Positions 43,466-55,620 of a stretch of 64,000 nt of DNA are shown here, one piece after another. Both the position numbers and the translations under genes were made by a program. Numbering within the stretch: position 1 is the first letter of the stretch; every line of letters starts with the position of its first letter. Origin of the DNA: Vicia villosa (Eukaryota; Streptophyta; Magnoliopsida; Fabales; Fabaceae); the NCBI RefSeq assembly GCF_029867415.1, contig NC_081183.1:139709951-139773950 (forward strand). Direction: 5' to 3'. The notes under the pieces are model-generated. The model made no database searches. It saw only the letters and a program-made list of their open reading frames with translations, and had not been told where the DNA came from.

Positions 43466-46400
43466 ATTTACTATTGATAAACCCATTGAATGCAATAACC
43501 CTATGCCCTCTCCCAACTTTGAGTTTCCTGTGTTCGAAGCCGAAGAAGAGGAAGAAGAGGAGATCCCGGACGAGATCTCTCGATTACTTAAGCACGAGGA
43601 AAGAGCCATTCTGCCTCACAAAGAGCCTTTAGAAAAGATCAACTTGGGTTCTGAAGAAGACAAAAAAGAAGTGACCATTGGATCGCTGCTTGATGCTGAT
43701 GTCAAGAGTAAGTTGACAGACCTTCTCAAAGAATATGTTGACGTGTTTGCCTGGTCCTACCAAGACATGCCTGGGTTGGATACCAATATTGTTCAGCATT
43801 ACTTGCCATTGAAGCCAGAATGTCCGCCGGTTAAGCAGAATTGCGAAGGACTCACCCTGATATGGCTAACAAGATCAAAGTGGAAGTTCAGAAACAGCTC
43901 GACGCAGGTTTTCTTGTCACCTCCGAGTATCCTCAATGGTTGGCCAACATAGTGCCAGTTCCGAAGAAAGATGGTAAAGTTAGAATGTGTGTTGACTACC
44001 GTGACTTGAACAAGGCCAGTCCAAAAGATGACTTTCCATTACCACATATTGACATGCTGGTTGATAACACCGCTAAGTTCAATGTCTTTTCTTTCATGGA
44101 CGGGTTTTCCGGTTATAATCAGATCAAGATGGCTCCTGAAGACATGGAGAAGACATCTTTTATCACCCCATGGGGTACCTTTTGCTACAAAGTGATGCCG
44201 TTTGGATTAAAGAATGCAGGCGCAACTTACCAAAGGGCAATGACTACTCTTTTTCATGACATGATGCATAAAGAAATAGAAGTTTATGTGGACGACATGA
44301 TAGCCAAGTCCAGCACAGAAGAAGAACATATTGAATACCTTTTGAAGTTGTTTCAACGACTAAGGAAATATCAGCTTCGCTTGAATCCTAACAAATGTAC
44401 TTTTGGGGTTAGATCTGGAAAGCTCTTGGGTTTCATTGTCAGCCAAAGAGGTATCGAAGTAGATCCCGACAAATTCAGAGCTATTCAAGAGATGCCTGCA
44501 CCAAAAACTGAAAAGCAAGTAAGAGGATTTCTCGGACGATTGAACTATATCTCCAGATTCATCTCTCAAATGACTGCTACTTGTGGGCCAATTTTCAAGC
44601 TTCTCCGCAAAGATCAAGGGGTTGTATGGACTGAAGATTGCCAAAAAGCGTTCGACAGTATCAAAGAGTACTTGTTAGAACCACCAATATTGATTCCTCC
44701 AGTTGAAGGGAGACCATTAATCATGTACCTTACCGTGTTGGAAGAATCCATGGGTTGTATGCTTGGACAGCAAGATGAAACCGGTAAGAAGGAGCATGCC
44801 ATCTATTACTTGAGTAAGAAATTCACAGACTGTGAGTCTCGTTACTCCATGCTCGAAAAAACATGTTGTGCTTTGGCTTAGGCTTCAAAACGTCTCCGCC
44901 AATACATGATCAACAATACTACTTGGTTAATCTCCAAAATGGATCCGATCAAGTATGTCTTTGAAAAGCCTGCCTTAACAGGAAGGATTGCCCGATGGCA
45001 AATGCTGTTATCTGAGTATGACATTGAGTATCGTGCTCAAAAAGCGGTCAAAGGAAGCATTCTCGCCGATCATTTGGCGCATCAACCAATTAATGAATAT
45101 CAATCTCTCAAGTTTGACTTTCCTGACGAAGATGTCATGTACTTGAAGATGAAAGATTGTGACGAACCGTTACCTGAAGAAGGTCCTGAGCCTGGATCAA
45201 GATGGGGCCTAATTTTTGATGGAGCAGTAAACGCTTTTGGCAATGGAATTGGGGCAATCATCATCACTCCCAAGGGTACTCATATCCCGTTCTCCGCCAG
45301 ACTGCTATTTGATTACACCAACAACATCGCAGAATATGAAGCTTGTATCATGGGTCTCGAAGAAGCCATTGACTTAAGGATCAAGATCCTAGACATATAT
45401 GGAGATTCAGCCCTTGTGATCAACCAAATCAAAGACAAGTGGGAAACTTACCACCCTGGCTTGATTCCCTACAGAGATTATGCAAGACGTCTGTTGACTT
45501 TCTTCAACAAGGTTGAGTTGCATCATATACCTCGAGATCAGAATCGAATGGCAGACGCCTTGGCTACTCTATCTTCCATGTTCAAAGTCAATCATTGGAA
45601 CGATATGCCTACAGTCAGAATTACGCGCCTTGAAAGGCCCGCCTATGTGTTTGCAACTGAAGCAGTCATCGATGATAAACCATGGTTCCACGACATCAAA
45701 CGCTTCCTTCAAACTCAAGAGTACCCACTTGGGGCATCAAACAAAGATAAGAAAACTCTAAGGAGGCTTTCTGGCAGTTTCTTCCTGAACGGAGATGTGC
45801 TATACAAAAGATATTTCGACATGGTTTTGCTCAGATGCGTGGACAGACACGAAGCAGACATGTTAATGCATGAAGTGCATGAAGGGTCCTTTGGAACTCA
45901 TTCAAACGGGCATGCGATGTCGAAGAAAATCTTAAGAGCAGGATACTATTGGTTGACAATGGAATCTGACTGTTATAAACACGTGGAGAGATGTCACAAG
46001 TGCCAGATCTATGCAGATAAGATCCATGTGCCACCGACTCTACTCAACGTTCTCTCATCTCCATGGCCTTTCTCCATGTGGGGTATCGACATGATTGGAA
46101 TGATCGAACCGAAAGCTTTAAATGGTCATTGTTTCATCTTGGTGGCTATTGATTACTTCACCAAATGGGTCGAAGCAGCATCTTATGCCAATGTTACAAG
46201 ACAAGTGGTTGTGAGGTTTATCAAGAATAACATCATTTGCCGATATGGTGTTCCCAGCAAGATCATTACTGACAATGGTTCAAACTTGAATAACAAAATG
46301 ATGAAAGAACTGTGTGAGGAATTCAAGATTGAGCATCATAACTCTTCTCCTTACAGACCAAAAATGAACGGCGCAGTTGAAGCTGCTAACAAGAACATTA

Positions 46401-46930
46401 AGAAGATCGTCCAGAAAATGGTCGTCACTTACAAAGACTGGCATGAAATGCTGCCATTTGCTTTACATGGGTACCGTACTTCAGTGCGTACTTCAACAGG
46501 GGCAACTCCCTTTTCTCTAGTATACGGCATGGAAGTTGTGCTCCCCGTAGAAGTTGAAATACCATCAATGAGAGTCCTCATGGAGACTAAGTTATCAGAG
46601 GCTGAATGGTGTCGAAGCAGATACGATCAGTTGAACTTAATCGAAGAAAAACGTATGAATGCTCTATGCCATGGACAGTTATACCAAGCAAGGATGAAAC
46701 AAGCCTTCAACAAAAAGGTTCGACCTCGTGAATTTCAAGAAGGCGACCTCGTGCTTAAAAAGATCTTGTCTTTTCAACCAGATTCTAGGGGCAAATGGTC
46801 TCCTAATTACGAAGGCCCGTATGTTGTCAAAAGAACATTTTCCGGCGGCGCCATGACTCTTGCAACCATGGATGGTGATGAACTCCCACATCCTGTGAAT
46901 GCTGATACAGTCAAGAAATACTTTGTCTAA
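43466..46930 (+). pseudogene. Ogre A pol (RT, RNase H x2, integrase) with frameshift and stop
   Basis: Homologous to B pol along its full length. One A is missing in the run at 43,838-43,840 (CAGAATTGCG against CAGAAATTGCG in B), which shifts the frame just before the RT domain. At 44,879-44,881 TAG replaces the TGG of Trp in the LAWASKRL block at the start of RNase H. The other parts stay open: RT with YVDD, aRNase H, and integrase with HHCC finger and DDE residues, ending at 46,930. With these two lesions and the gag stop, A cannot make its own enzymes, though its RNA might be copied by B proteins if it had two LTRs. Confidence 0.92.
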
Positions 46931-49044
46931 AAAAGAACAAAAGAACAGCTCGCTAAGTCGAAAACCCGCAAAGGGCGACTTAGGCAAAAATGAGCGTCTC
47001 GGTGGACTGAAAACCTGAAAGGGCGGTCCAGGCAAAAATTAGAGACAATAAACAGAAAAAAATTCATCCTGGTAGATTGAAAACCTGAAAGGGCAATCTA
47101 GGCAAAAATTAGGGATTTATGACAAAGTAACTGTATCAGTCTATACTTCGTCACCTGAGGAGTCTTTTTCATCAAAGAATCTACAATCAAATCATCGCCA
47201 ATCTGAGGCAACAGGCACAGTTGGAACTCAAAGTTGTTAGGGAGAATAGTGGTTTTTGCTTTCAATGTAGCCTTTTCCGCATAATTACCATTTCCAACTT
47301 TTGTAAATACTCTATGGAATCACGCCTTTAGCTGATTACCATCCTATTAAATAAATTTGAGCCTTGTGCCCATTTGTTTGCAATCTCTAATTTCTTTTAG
47401 CTTGCAAAATGACACTTTAATTGTGTTATTCACTTTTGAAAAAAAAAAAGGTTTTAAATGAATTTACTTCACTTTTTCAAAATAAAAGCGAAACTTTCCT
47501 TTGAGTTGTGAACAACAGAAGGAACATCAACAACTATCTCCATAGGATGAACCAAAGATTATCCTTCAGAATTGTTTGTTTTCCCAAAAAGAAGATGATG
47601 AGACAACGGTATTCTTGTCCCAGAAAAGAATTCTTAAAGCAATTACCCCAGTGAAGAAACTCTTCTATCCCCAGTGAAGAAGGTCTTTTATCCCTAGTGA
47701 CGAAGATTTCCAATCTCCAGTGAAGAAGTTCTTCCATCTCAATAAGAAAAGATGCTTATCTTCCCCAGAGAAGTTTAAAGCACAAAGCATCATTCATCAC
47801 CTGTGTTATCTACACCGAGTTGAAAAACATTTGCCAAGTATCTGGTTGTATTGCGACGTCGGTCCCTCTCCAGTATACACTTCATTATCTGTCAGTATTG
47901 TTAGCATGCATGCGACATTCATGACATTCATCATTCATACATACTTGCATCATTTATGCATTCTTGCATTTTTCAATGTTTGCTTTAAAATCACTTGTTT
48001 AGGATATATCTATCCTCAAAAAAAAAAAAAAAAAAGAGAAAAGAAAGAGAAAAAGAAAAAACAAGTATGGGCGTGTCATCTCTCCAAGTAGGTCGTCACC
48101 CATAAGCAGAAATAACTTCTTCTTTCTCCAGTTCCCCACTGAGATCATTCCTCGTGGAAGAAGGTTGCTTTAGTTTCTCCTCTCAAAACAAAGGAGAAAA
48201 TCCCCAGTTGAGTTCATTCCTCATGGGTACAAAGTCTTGTTTGACTGTCTCTTTCCAATTCATTCTTGGTTAGAACCTTATCTTTACCATAGATTCAAAT
48301 TCCGATTCTCAAACAGAGTCGTGAAAAAATAGACAATAAGCAATAGCCTCGTCATCTGAGCAGCTTATGTCTCTTTCAAAAGCTTTTTCCTCTCAAGGAA
48401 ATCAATCATGAAGACCATTTGACAATCAGGGCCTTATTATTGTTCACAAGGCTGAATAACCAGTAATTTCCCTAACAAAGTCTCCAGGATCATTTTATCA
48501 CTCGGCTGATAATTGATCATGTCTTCAAAACCACTATCACAAGGCTGGTAGTCGGTAACCTCTTGTTCTGGTTATATTATTAAACATGTCTATCACAATG
48601 CTGATAGTCGATAATATTAACCAAACCTTTGAAACTCTTTTTACCTTGTCAAGTCTATCACCATGCTGATAGTTGGTAATACAGTTTCATACCTTTCACC
48701 TTCGCATTATTAAACAAGTCTATCCCCATGCTGATAGTCGATAATGTCGATAGGTAAGCTTTTCTTACAAAGCTATCATTCCCCGGTGAAGCATACACTT
48801 GCTTTCCCGAAAAAGACAAAACGGATTCTCTTCCTAAAACGGATTGAGTCATCCTTCCCAATCTCTTGTCCTCAGTGGAGTCAGTTCTTGATATCCCTCG
48901 GTAAAGACATCCTTGCATCATTCGCAATTTTGGTATCTTAGGTCCAAAATTCGCGTCTTCTGATATTTAAGTCTCTTCCACCCTATCAAAACGAAGATTT
49001 TCAATCTTCATGTCTCAGGTTGAAGAAACTTAAATAGGGGCATC
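46931..49044 (+). other. Ogre A 3' untranslated region and polypurine tract
   Basis: Alignable with the complement of 25,460-27,484. Three ~70-bp units with GAAAACC.GAAAGGGCG.. (46,960-47,110), CCAGTGAAGAA. repeats (47,645-47,735), and GGCTG.TAGTCGGTAA units (48,440-48,750). AAATAGGGGCATC at 49,032-49,044 abuts the 3' LTR and is the polypurine tract. No gene. Confidence 0.85.
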
Positions 49045-50340
49045 TGTCATACCCCAATTTTTGACCTAAGATACCATCTCATATCATTTGCATATGCATC
49101 ATTTGCATCTCTAACAAATTGCATAGCTTGTGTTTGTTACTTGTGACTCAGCAGGATTTAATCAAGAAATCACTCATCAGTACAAGTAACAATCAATTAG
49201 GGTTTTGTTCTCCCTTCATCTCAAATGAATCATCTTCATCAACAATCAACATTTGGTCCTCAGAGATTCATTTCAACAAGCTCAAAGGCTCTGAATCAAC
49301 CAGATTAGGGTTTTGATTGAAGATAGCATACTCCTGACTTTTGCTCAGAATTTGATCTGATGACTTGGGACATGACCTCAAGACCCCAAGTGCATCATTT
49401 TGACCTAATCCATTAGCTCAAGACATCTCCTACACAAAGATTGATCAGACAAATCCTCAGATCAGGGTTTTGAACTATCAGGGATCACATTTGGGAAACC
49501 CTAAAAATCCCCAGGAAGTCAATCAAAGATTTCAATCATCTTCAAATAATCCCTATGACAATATCCAATGGAAATTTCATCAAAGTTGCAAAGAAAATAT
49601 CATGTTTAGTCCATTGTTGGAAAATTATTTCAAAAATGATTCAAGATCATGGATTCAAGGATTTTAATTCAAGATCATTTCTAATTCATGGTGCAAGAAT
49701 ACATTTCAAGACTTGAAATTCAAAACTTCACTACAAGGATATTCCACCATTTCCTTTTGAAGAAGGATCATTCAAAGGAATTCAAGAATTGATTCAAGAC
49801 ATAGAAATTGCATTTGAAATTCATTCAAGAAATATTCAAGTTTCATACAATTTCATTCAAGGATTCTAAGAGAAATTCAAGCATTTACAAATGGAGTTCT
49901 TTACATGAAAAAGTTTCAATTTTCAAATGAATTACAAAGGGACTTTATTTAAAATTCAAGAATTACATCATTTCAAAGTTCCATTCATACAAAGTTGGAA
50001 TTACAAGGAATTACAAGAAAAAAAAAACTTCAAAGACATTCTTGAATTCACTCTTGAAATCTTCAAAGTCTCCATTCTTCAAATCAATTTTCTTCATGCT
50101 TTCCTCAAGAATGATCATGTCACATGAAAAAAAGAAACAAAAAGGGGTGAGATTAGCAAAAATCCAACAAAGGAAATAATTCAAAAAAAAGAAATAATTC
50201 AAAAAGGAATCAAAGATATTTCATGTCCACTTGCAAGAGAAAAATCTCATAAAGAATATTCTTATTCTTTTTCTTATCTTGCAATGATTGAAACTTGCAA
50301 ATCAAGTTTACCAAATGCCAAACACACCCTTAACTTTTCC

Positions 50341-50348
50341 TATAAATA
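50341..50348 (+). promoter_or_regulatory. TATA box of Ogre A 3' LTR
   Basis: TATAAATA in the context CCTATAAATAGAAGG, followed by GCAAATCACACCAAAG. The B LTR has a related context (GCAAATCAC...CACACCAAAA), so this short core is shared even though the surrounding sequence differs. Confidence 0.7.
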
Positions 50349-50702
50349 GAAGGCCTCACTTCATTGCAAATCACACCAAAGCTACTATACTACTAGCTTT
50401 CTCACTTCTTCCTCTTCTCTTATAGTTTTCATGTTTCTTTGTAAGAAGGAGAAATTCTTCCAATCAAAGAAAACTACTTGAAAAAATAAGAGTTTCTAGC
50501 TACATAGTTTCTTGAAAGGAAGTGAAGAAGAAATTCTTCATACCTTGGTGGAGAGTTCCAACTTGAAGTCCATCTTCAAGTCTCCCTAATATCCAAAGAG
50601 GTGGCTTCATCTTCATCAAAGGATCCTACAACAACAAGCAAAGTTGTTAGGAAAATTGTTAGTAACAATTCAAGGTTATTAGTAACAATAAAGAATTCAA
50701 AG

Positions 50703-51545
50703 TGTACCTCAACAATGAACCGGCGAACACCTCCTCGCCGTAGGTAAGTTGTATTCATCCTCATGCTCAATATTATTGTTTAATCGTTGCTGCAAATATG
50801 TTATTATTGTGCATAGCTGAAAATTGAAAACAGAGGTTGAGTTATTATTGCTGTAAGTAAAAGCAAAAATTCAGCATGTAATCAATAGCAGTCCAGAGTC
50901 ATGATTCAGAACAAACATCAAAACAATTAAGAAGCAGTTCAGGTTCACACCAACTTTCAACACAAATTCAAAGCAGTAGCAGTGACATGTTCAAAGGTTC
51001 AAAACGCAGCAATCACAGTCAGTTCCAGAAACTCAGAGAATCGATACATACCTCAGCACATAAACCACCGGCGAAAGCCTCCTCGCCGCAGGTAACTCAA
51101 TTTCTCGCCCGCTATTAATTTTTCTGTTAATTGTTACTGCAAATTTGTTGTTCTTGTGCTTCACTGAAAATCGAAAACATAGAGTTTAAGTTACTGTTGC
51201 TATAAGTAAAAAAAAACGCAGAAGCAACAACAAAATTTCGAAATTAATTCAAAGTTGCAAGAATCAACACAACAACAATTCACAAAGTAAGTGTTCTGAC
51301 TTGGACAAAAATTCAGCAACAACAGTTTGCAATAAGTTTTCCAGAAGCAGTAGTAACCAAAGAACATACCTTCAACCATAAACCGGCGAAATCCTCCTCG
51401 CCACAGGTAATTCAATTTCATCTTCAGTCTCAACCTTGCTGTTAATTTTTTGTACCTGTAAATTGCTTAAAACCGAAAACAGAGGATGCATAAGTAATCG
51501 TTGCTATGTCATAAAAAAGTGAAAACGAAATTAAGAAGAGATACC
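50703..51545 (+). repeat. ~330-bp diverged tandem repeats in Ogre A LTR
   Basis: Three units start near 50,703, 51,050 and 51,366. Each has TACCT..A, an AACC..CGGCGAA..CCTCCTCGCC block, AGGTAA, then a TTGCTGTTAAT-like and GAAAA(C/T)(C/T)GAAAACA. region. The third is shorter. Each copy contains the word AGGTAA, which resembles a splice donor. Confidence 0.75.
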
Positions 51546-54500
51546 TGGGTTTTTCCTCTGGTTCTCCTTCCATGGCCGAAAATCATTCACTGAGAAGGAG
51601 AGTCATCCACCATGAGCGATCGAGAGAGAAGTGAGTTTTTCTTCTGGTTTTGTTCGGTCATGAGAGAAAACAAGAGAGAACCGCAAGAGATACTAAGAGA
51701 AAACAAGAGAGAAACCGCGAATCCATGAAGAAGCTTGTTGTTGTTCTGAGCGTGAGATCGAGAGCCAGAGTCGAGATAGAGATGTTGTTGTTGTTGCTCA
51801 CGGTGAGAATCCGAGAGAGGGAGAGACTGCGAATCGTGAGAGAGAGCAATTGTTGTTTCTCCATTTGTTTTTTTTCTGTTTCTTTCAGAAGCGAGTAATT
51901 GGAGAAGAAGAGGCTCTGCCTCTTGTGTTTTCATTTTAGGGTTTTCTAACCCATTTGCATAATGATGGAGAGTCGGATCCGGGTCACACTGACCCGACCC
52001 GGTCCGGTACCTTTAGTTTTTATGGCTCTCAGCCTTTTAACTCAGTATTGGGCTTTCTCACCCCTCATGCGAATTGCACCCCCCTCAGGCCCAATTACTT
52101 AGTTTTTTTTACTAACTATTTCTTTTAATTTTCTTTAGAAAAATAGTTTGCATAAAAAGGACTTAGTATTTTATTTAATATAGGATTTAATTTTCTTTTC
52201 TAATCCTTATTAAAAAACTCCAAAAAATATATATTAGATACATATTTTTATTTATGTTTCTAATTATTTTCTTCCTTCATGAAAAATCACAAAAAAATGT
52301 CTTTCCTTAGATTAATTCCATTTGAATTTGATATTTTCATATTATTTTGTGTAGTTAATCATTTAAATTTCTAATTGGTTACTGTTTCACATTACTTGTA
52401 TTTTCTAACTTCATCCGAGACTTCGAGATTATTTCTCTGTTGTTCTCTGTTTTGTCTGTTTTGTTTGGTCTTCCATTTGTTGTAGAATTCCATAAACAAT
52501 TACTGGATGATCATGGAATGCTGAAAGCTGTGAGCTTATTCGACATTCTTTTCTGCTGGCGAGGATGCTTCATATCTGTTGAGATCCTAATTTATTCCAA
52601 GCACATCACTTAAGGATCACGATAACTCCTCAAACTCAGAAATCCAATTTCTCATTCTTCGAGGTAAGCCTAAAACTCAATTAACTGTTTTCACAATAAT
52701 AATCAATTCACTTTCAAATCATCCATTGTTTTTCAAAACAGTGGGGCCTCTCGAATATTAGAGAGTGTAAGTCCCATTTCTTTTCTTTTTGTACAGTTTT
52801 TTTTCAAAAAAATAATAAAACTTCTTCAAAATAAAATCTTTTCAAACAATTTTCAAATCATTTTCAAAACAACAAAACTTCAACAAAACAAAACTTTTCA
52901 AATATACCATGGGCCTCCATGTAGGTATAAGTCCCAAGCCCCTTTTGTACATACCCTTTCCTTTTTTTGTACAGAAAATTTCTTTTAAAACAAAAACTGC
53001 CAAACAGTTTTCTTCAAACAACAAAATCAAAAATGAAGGTTTTCTTTAAATCTTCCCAAAAATACCATGGGCCTCCATGTAGGTATAAGTCCCAAGCCCT
53101 TTTGTGAATACCTGTTTACATAGCTTTGAATAAACTCAAGTGGGTCTCTCCCCGAGTATAAGTCCCGAGCCCCCGTGTTTACAAACGGATCATGCTTACA
53201 GGTATATTTCCTTCATAAACTCCATTATATACACACACCTTGTCATATATAACTGTTCATACTTGTTCATATTTGTTCATGTACTTGTTCATATTTGCTC
53301 GTACTTGTTCATACTTGTGATTGTGTTATATATGCTTGTTCAACTTAGTACAACACTAGGTTCCCCATAGCCTCCTATTGGGCTTCGTGCAAAGAATCTC
53401 CCTAGTTTAGGTTAGGACATAGAGTATGGTTTCCCGGTGAAATCGCTCTAAGAGCTCAAACCAACTATACCATGCCTCCCCTTGGGCTTTGTACAAACGA
53501 GTGTCCCTCCCATAGCCTCCTCTTGGGCTTACAATGCAAGGACCCTGGATTGTCCCTCCCATAGCCTCCTCTTGGGCTTACAATGCAAGGACCCTCGAAT
53601 AGCCTCCTCTTGGGCTTCGTACAAGGACCCACGGGCTTCTTATAAGCATCCCCAATATCCAAATCAAATACCCTAGGAGATTAGACATTTATCATCTCTA
53701 TGATAGGAGTATCTCTTCTATATCATCACAAACAATCAATCAATCAAACTTTTTTGCCACAAGTCTGGCTAATCAATCAAACTTTTTTTGCCACAAGGCT
53801 GGCTAATCAATCAAACCGTTTTGCCACCATACTGGCTGATTAATCAAAGTTTTTGTCACAAGGCTGACTTCATTGAAACTTTTGCCACAAGGCTGGCTGA
53901 TTAATCAAAACTTTTTGTCACAAGGCTGACTTCATTGAAAGTTTTTTGCCACAAGGCTGGTTAAACAAACAAAAAACATCTTTATCATTCTAAGCGCCAT
54001 AAGTGGCATGGCCCAGGGCTTATAATGAAAATATTTTCAAACAAAAACAAACAGATGTATGTGATGATATAGATTAGATACATCGAACATTGAGATGACA
54101 TTTGTCTCTTATCCTTTGCTTCCACTGGCATAAGTGGGAACTACGATTGCTCTGACTTTCTCAACATCCCTTTGAGAATACGTAGGCACAAGGTCGTATC
54201 CTTGGCGAGCAAAACTTCTCTCTCAAACCACTCAAACCTTAGCACCCGTAGACCCGAGCTACAGATGCTCTGATTCCCTCTAAGGGATATGTATGCAGAG
54301 GATTGCGATGATCTTTGCGAGCATAATCAAACAAACACCTTAGGTCCCACCTATTTCACAAGAACCTCTCAATAACATGGAATGAAAAACAAAGCAAAGA
54401 AACCTATAGAGTACTATAGATACGTTGGGTGCTAATACCTTCCCTTCGTATAACCAACCCTCTTACCCAAGATCTCTCCCCCCACTTTTAGGTTATTGCA

Positions 54501-54688
54501 GCTTTTTTCCTTTCCCTCTTTTGGAAACAATAAAAAGTTTGGTCGGTACAAAAGAAAAATCATTTTTTTGAGCACTCGAGCCCAAAGAAGGCATCAGGTG
54601 TCTCATCCCGAAAAAAGACAACGATTTTTCCCCGCGACAAATACCACGCCAACAGTTTGACTGACACATTAATTACTGTGTGGATGTT

Positions 54689-54736
54689 GCGATGTGATTT
54701 TCACTTCGCAACCTAGACACGTGAAAATCACGTCGC
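54689..54736. repeat. CACTA left subterminal inverted repeat
   Basis: 16-bp arms with one mismatch, separated by 16 bases, of the GTGATTTTCAC type. Such motifs bind the TNPA-like protein in characterised CACTA elements; here that is inference. Confidence 0.6.
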
Positions 54737-55102
54737 TAAAATTGATATACCCTTTCGCGTGTACCTCCTCTTCCCAGAACCCCCTTTCTGCGTTTTTCTC
54801 TCTTCTTCCTCTTCCCCCAAACCCTTTTCCTCTCCTCCATAATCAACCCTCCTACCTCTTCAATCCACCATTTTCAATCCTAAATTTATCATACAATCCC
54901 CCATTTTCAGGTATGCAATCAATCTCCACTTGTTCTTGTCCATTTTTTTTAATTTTTTTGTTAAGAATCTGATTTTGATTTAATATGTGTAGGTGAAGAT
55001 TTTTGATTTTGATTCAAGTATAAGAGCTCACTCATTGTTCAACTTCATTGAGGTATTTTTTTCAATTTTATTTGTATAATTTTTCAGATTTTTTTATGTG
55101 AT

Positions 55103-55135
<33 letters not shown>

Positions 55136-55620
55136 TTGTATTATTTATAGTATATATTATTTATTTTTTGATGTGATTATAGGTTAATTTGATATATAAT
55201 TTTTAGAATATTAATTATTAGAATGTTATAATAATTAGAATGTATATTATTTATAGTATGTATATATATAGATTAATTTTTAGAATGTATATTATTTATT
55301 GAATGTTAATTTTTATGTGATTATATAATAATTTTTAGAATGTAATATTATTTATAGTATGTATAATTTTTAGAATGTTATAATTATAGATTTTATAAAA
55401 ACGAAAATATTATATTTAATATGTATTATTGTTAGAATGTATATATTGTTAGAATGTTAGAATGTATATAATATTGTTAGAATGTTATAGAATGTATATA
55501 TTGGTAGAATGTATATATTGTTTATATACTTTTATTGTAGAAAATTATTTACTTATAGTTGATATAAGTAAATGTTTAATTATTGTTACTAAAAAGAGAA
55601 TGATTGGATATATGTGCAGT
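54737..55620 (+). other. 5' leader and introns of the CACTA transposase gene
   Basis: No coding sequence. Possible splice sites: donor CAG/GTATGC at 54,912, acceptor GTAG/GTGAAG at 54,993, donor GAG/GTATTT at 55,052 and acceptor GTGCAG at 55,619, leaving a short leader exon. The long second intron is low-complexity (TTAGAATGTATA words and a TA tract near 55,105). Confidence 0.45.

Larger units (their letters stand above)
14060..54639 (+). mobile_element. Ogre A: 5'-truncated Ogre retrotransposon, split by Ogre B
   Basis: Sense-strand Ty3/gypsy element of the Tat/Ogre type. In order: leader, ORF1, gag-protease up to 20,521, the 22.4-kb Ogre B insertion, rest of gag-protease, intron, RT-RNaseH-integrase, a 2.1-kb 3' region, polypurine tract and 3' LTR. 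Without B it spans about 18.2 kb. Homology to B begins about 80 bases inside the internal region, so the 5' LTR and primer site are missing; with a second 5.6-kb LTR it would be about 24 kb, the size known for Ogre. It has a stop in gag plus a 1-bp deletion and a stop in pol, so it is dead apart from ORF1. Confidence 0.9.
49045..54639 (+). repeat. Ogre A 3' LTR (5595 bp)
   Basis: Starts TGTCATACCCC and ends CCCGCGACA. About 49,045-49,580 and 52,720-54,639 match the corresponding ends of the B LTR, complemented. The interior of about 3.1 kb (49,580-52,720) does not; it holds a TATA box, diverged ~330-bp tandem repeats and purine-rich GAGAGA sequence, and lacks the tRNA-like segment of B. ORFs within it (for example 51,587-51,934 minus) look accidental. 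The bases after the end (AATAC) may be one copy of a target duplication; the other copy is gone. Confidence 0.92.

Noticed and set aside
47720..48091. 123-codon plus-strand ORF, resembling 26,331-26,774 minus
   Set aside because: The resemblance reflects the shared Ogre 3' region; the ORFs are interrupted by poly-Lys runs and not conserved in frame.
51587..51934. 115-codon ORF rich in Ser/Gln in the A LTR
   Set aside because: It is the complement of a GAGAGA-rich LTR stretch and overlaps competing frames on both strands.
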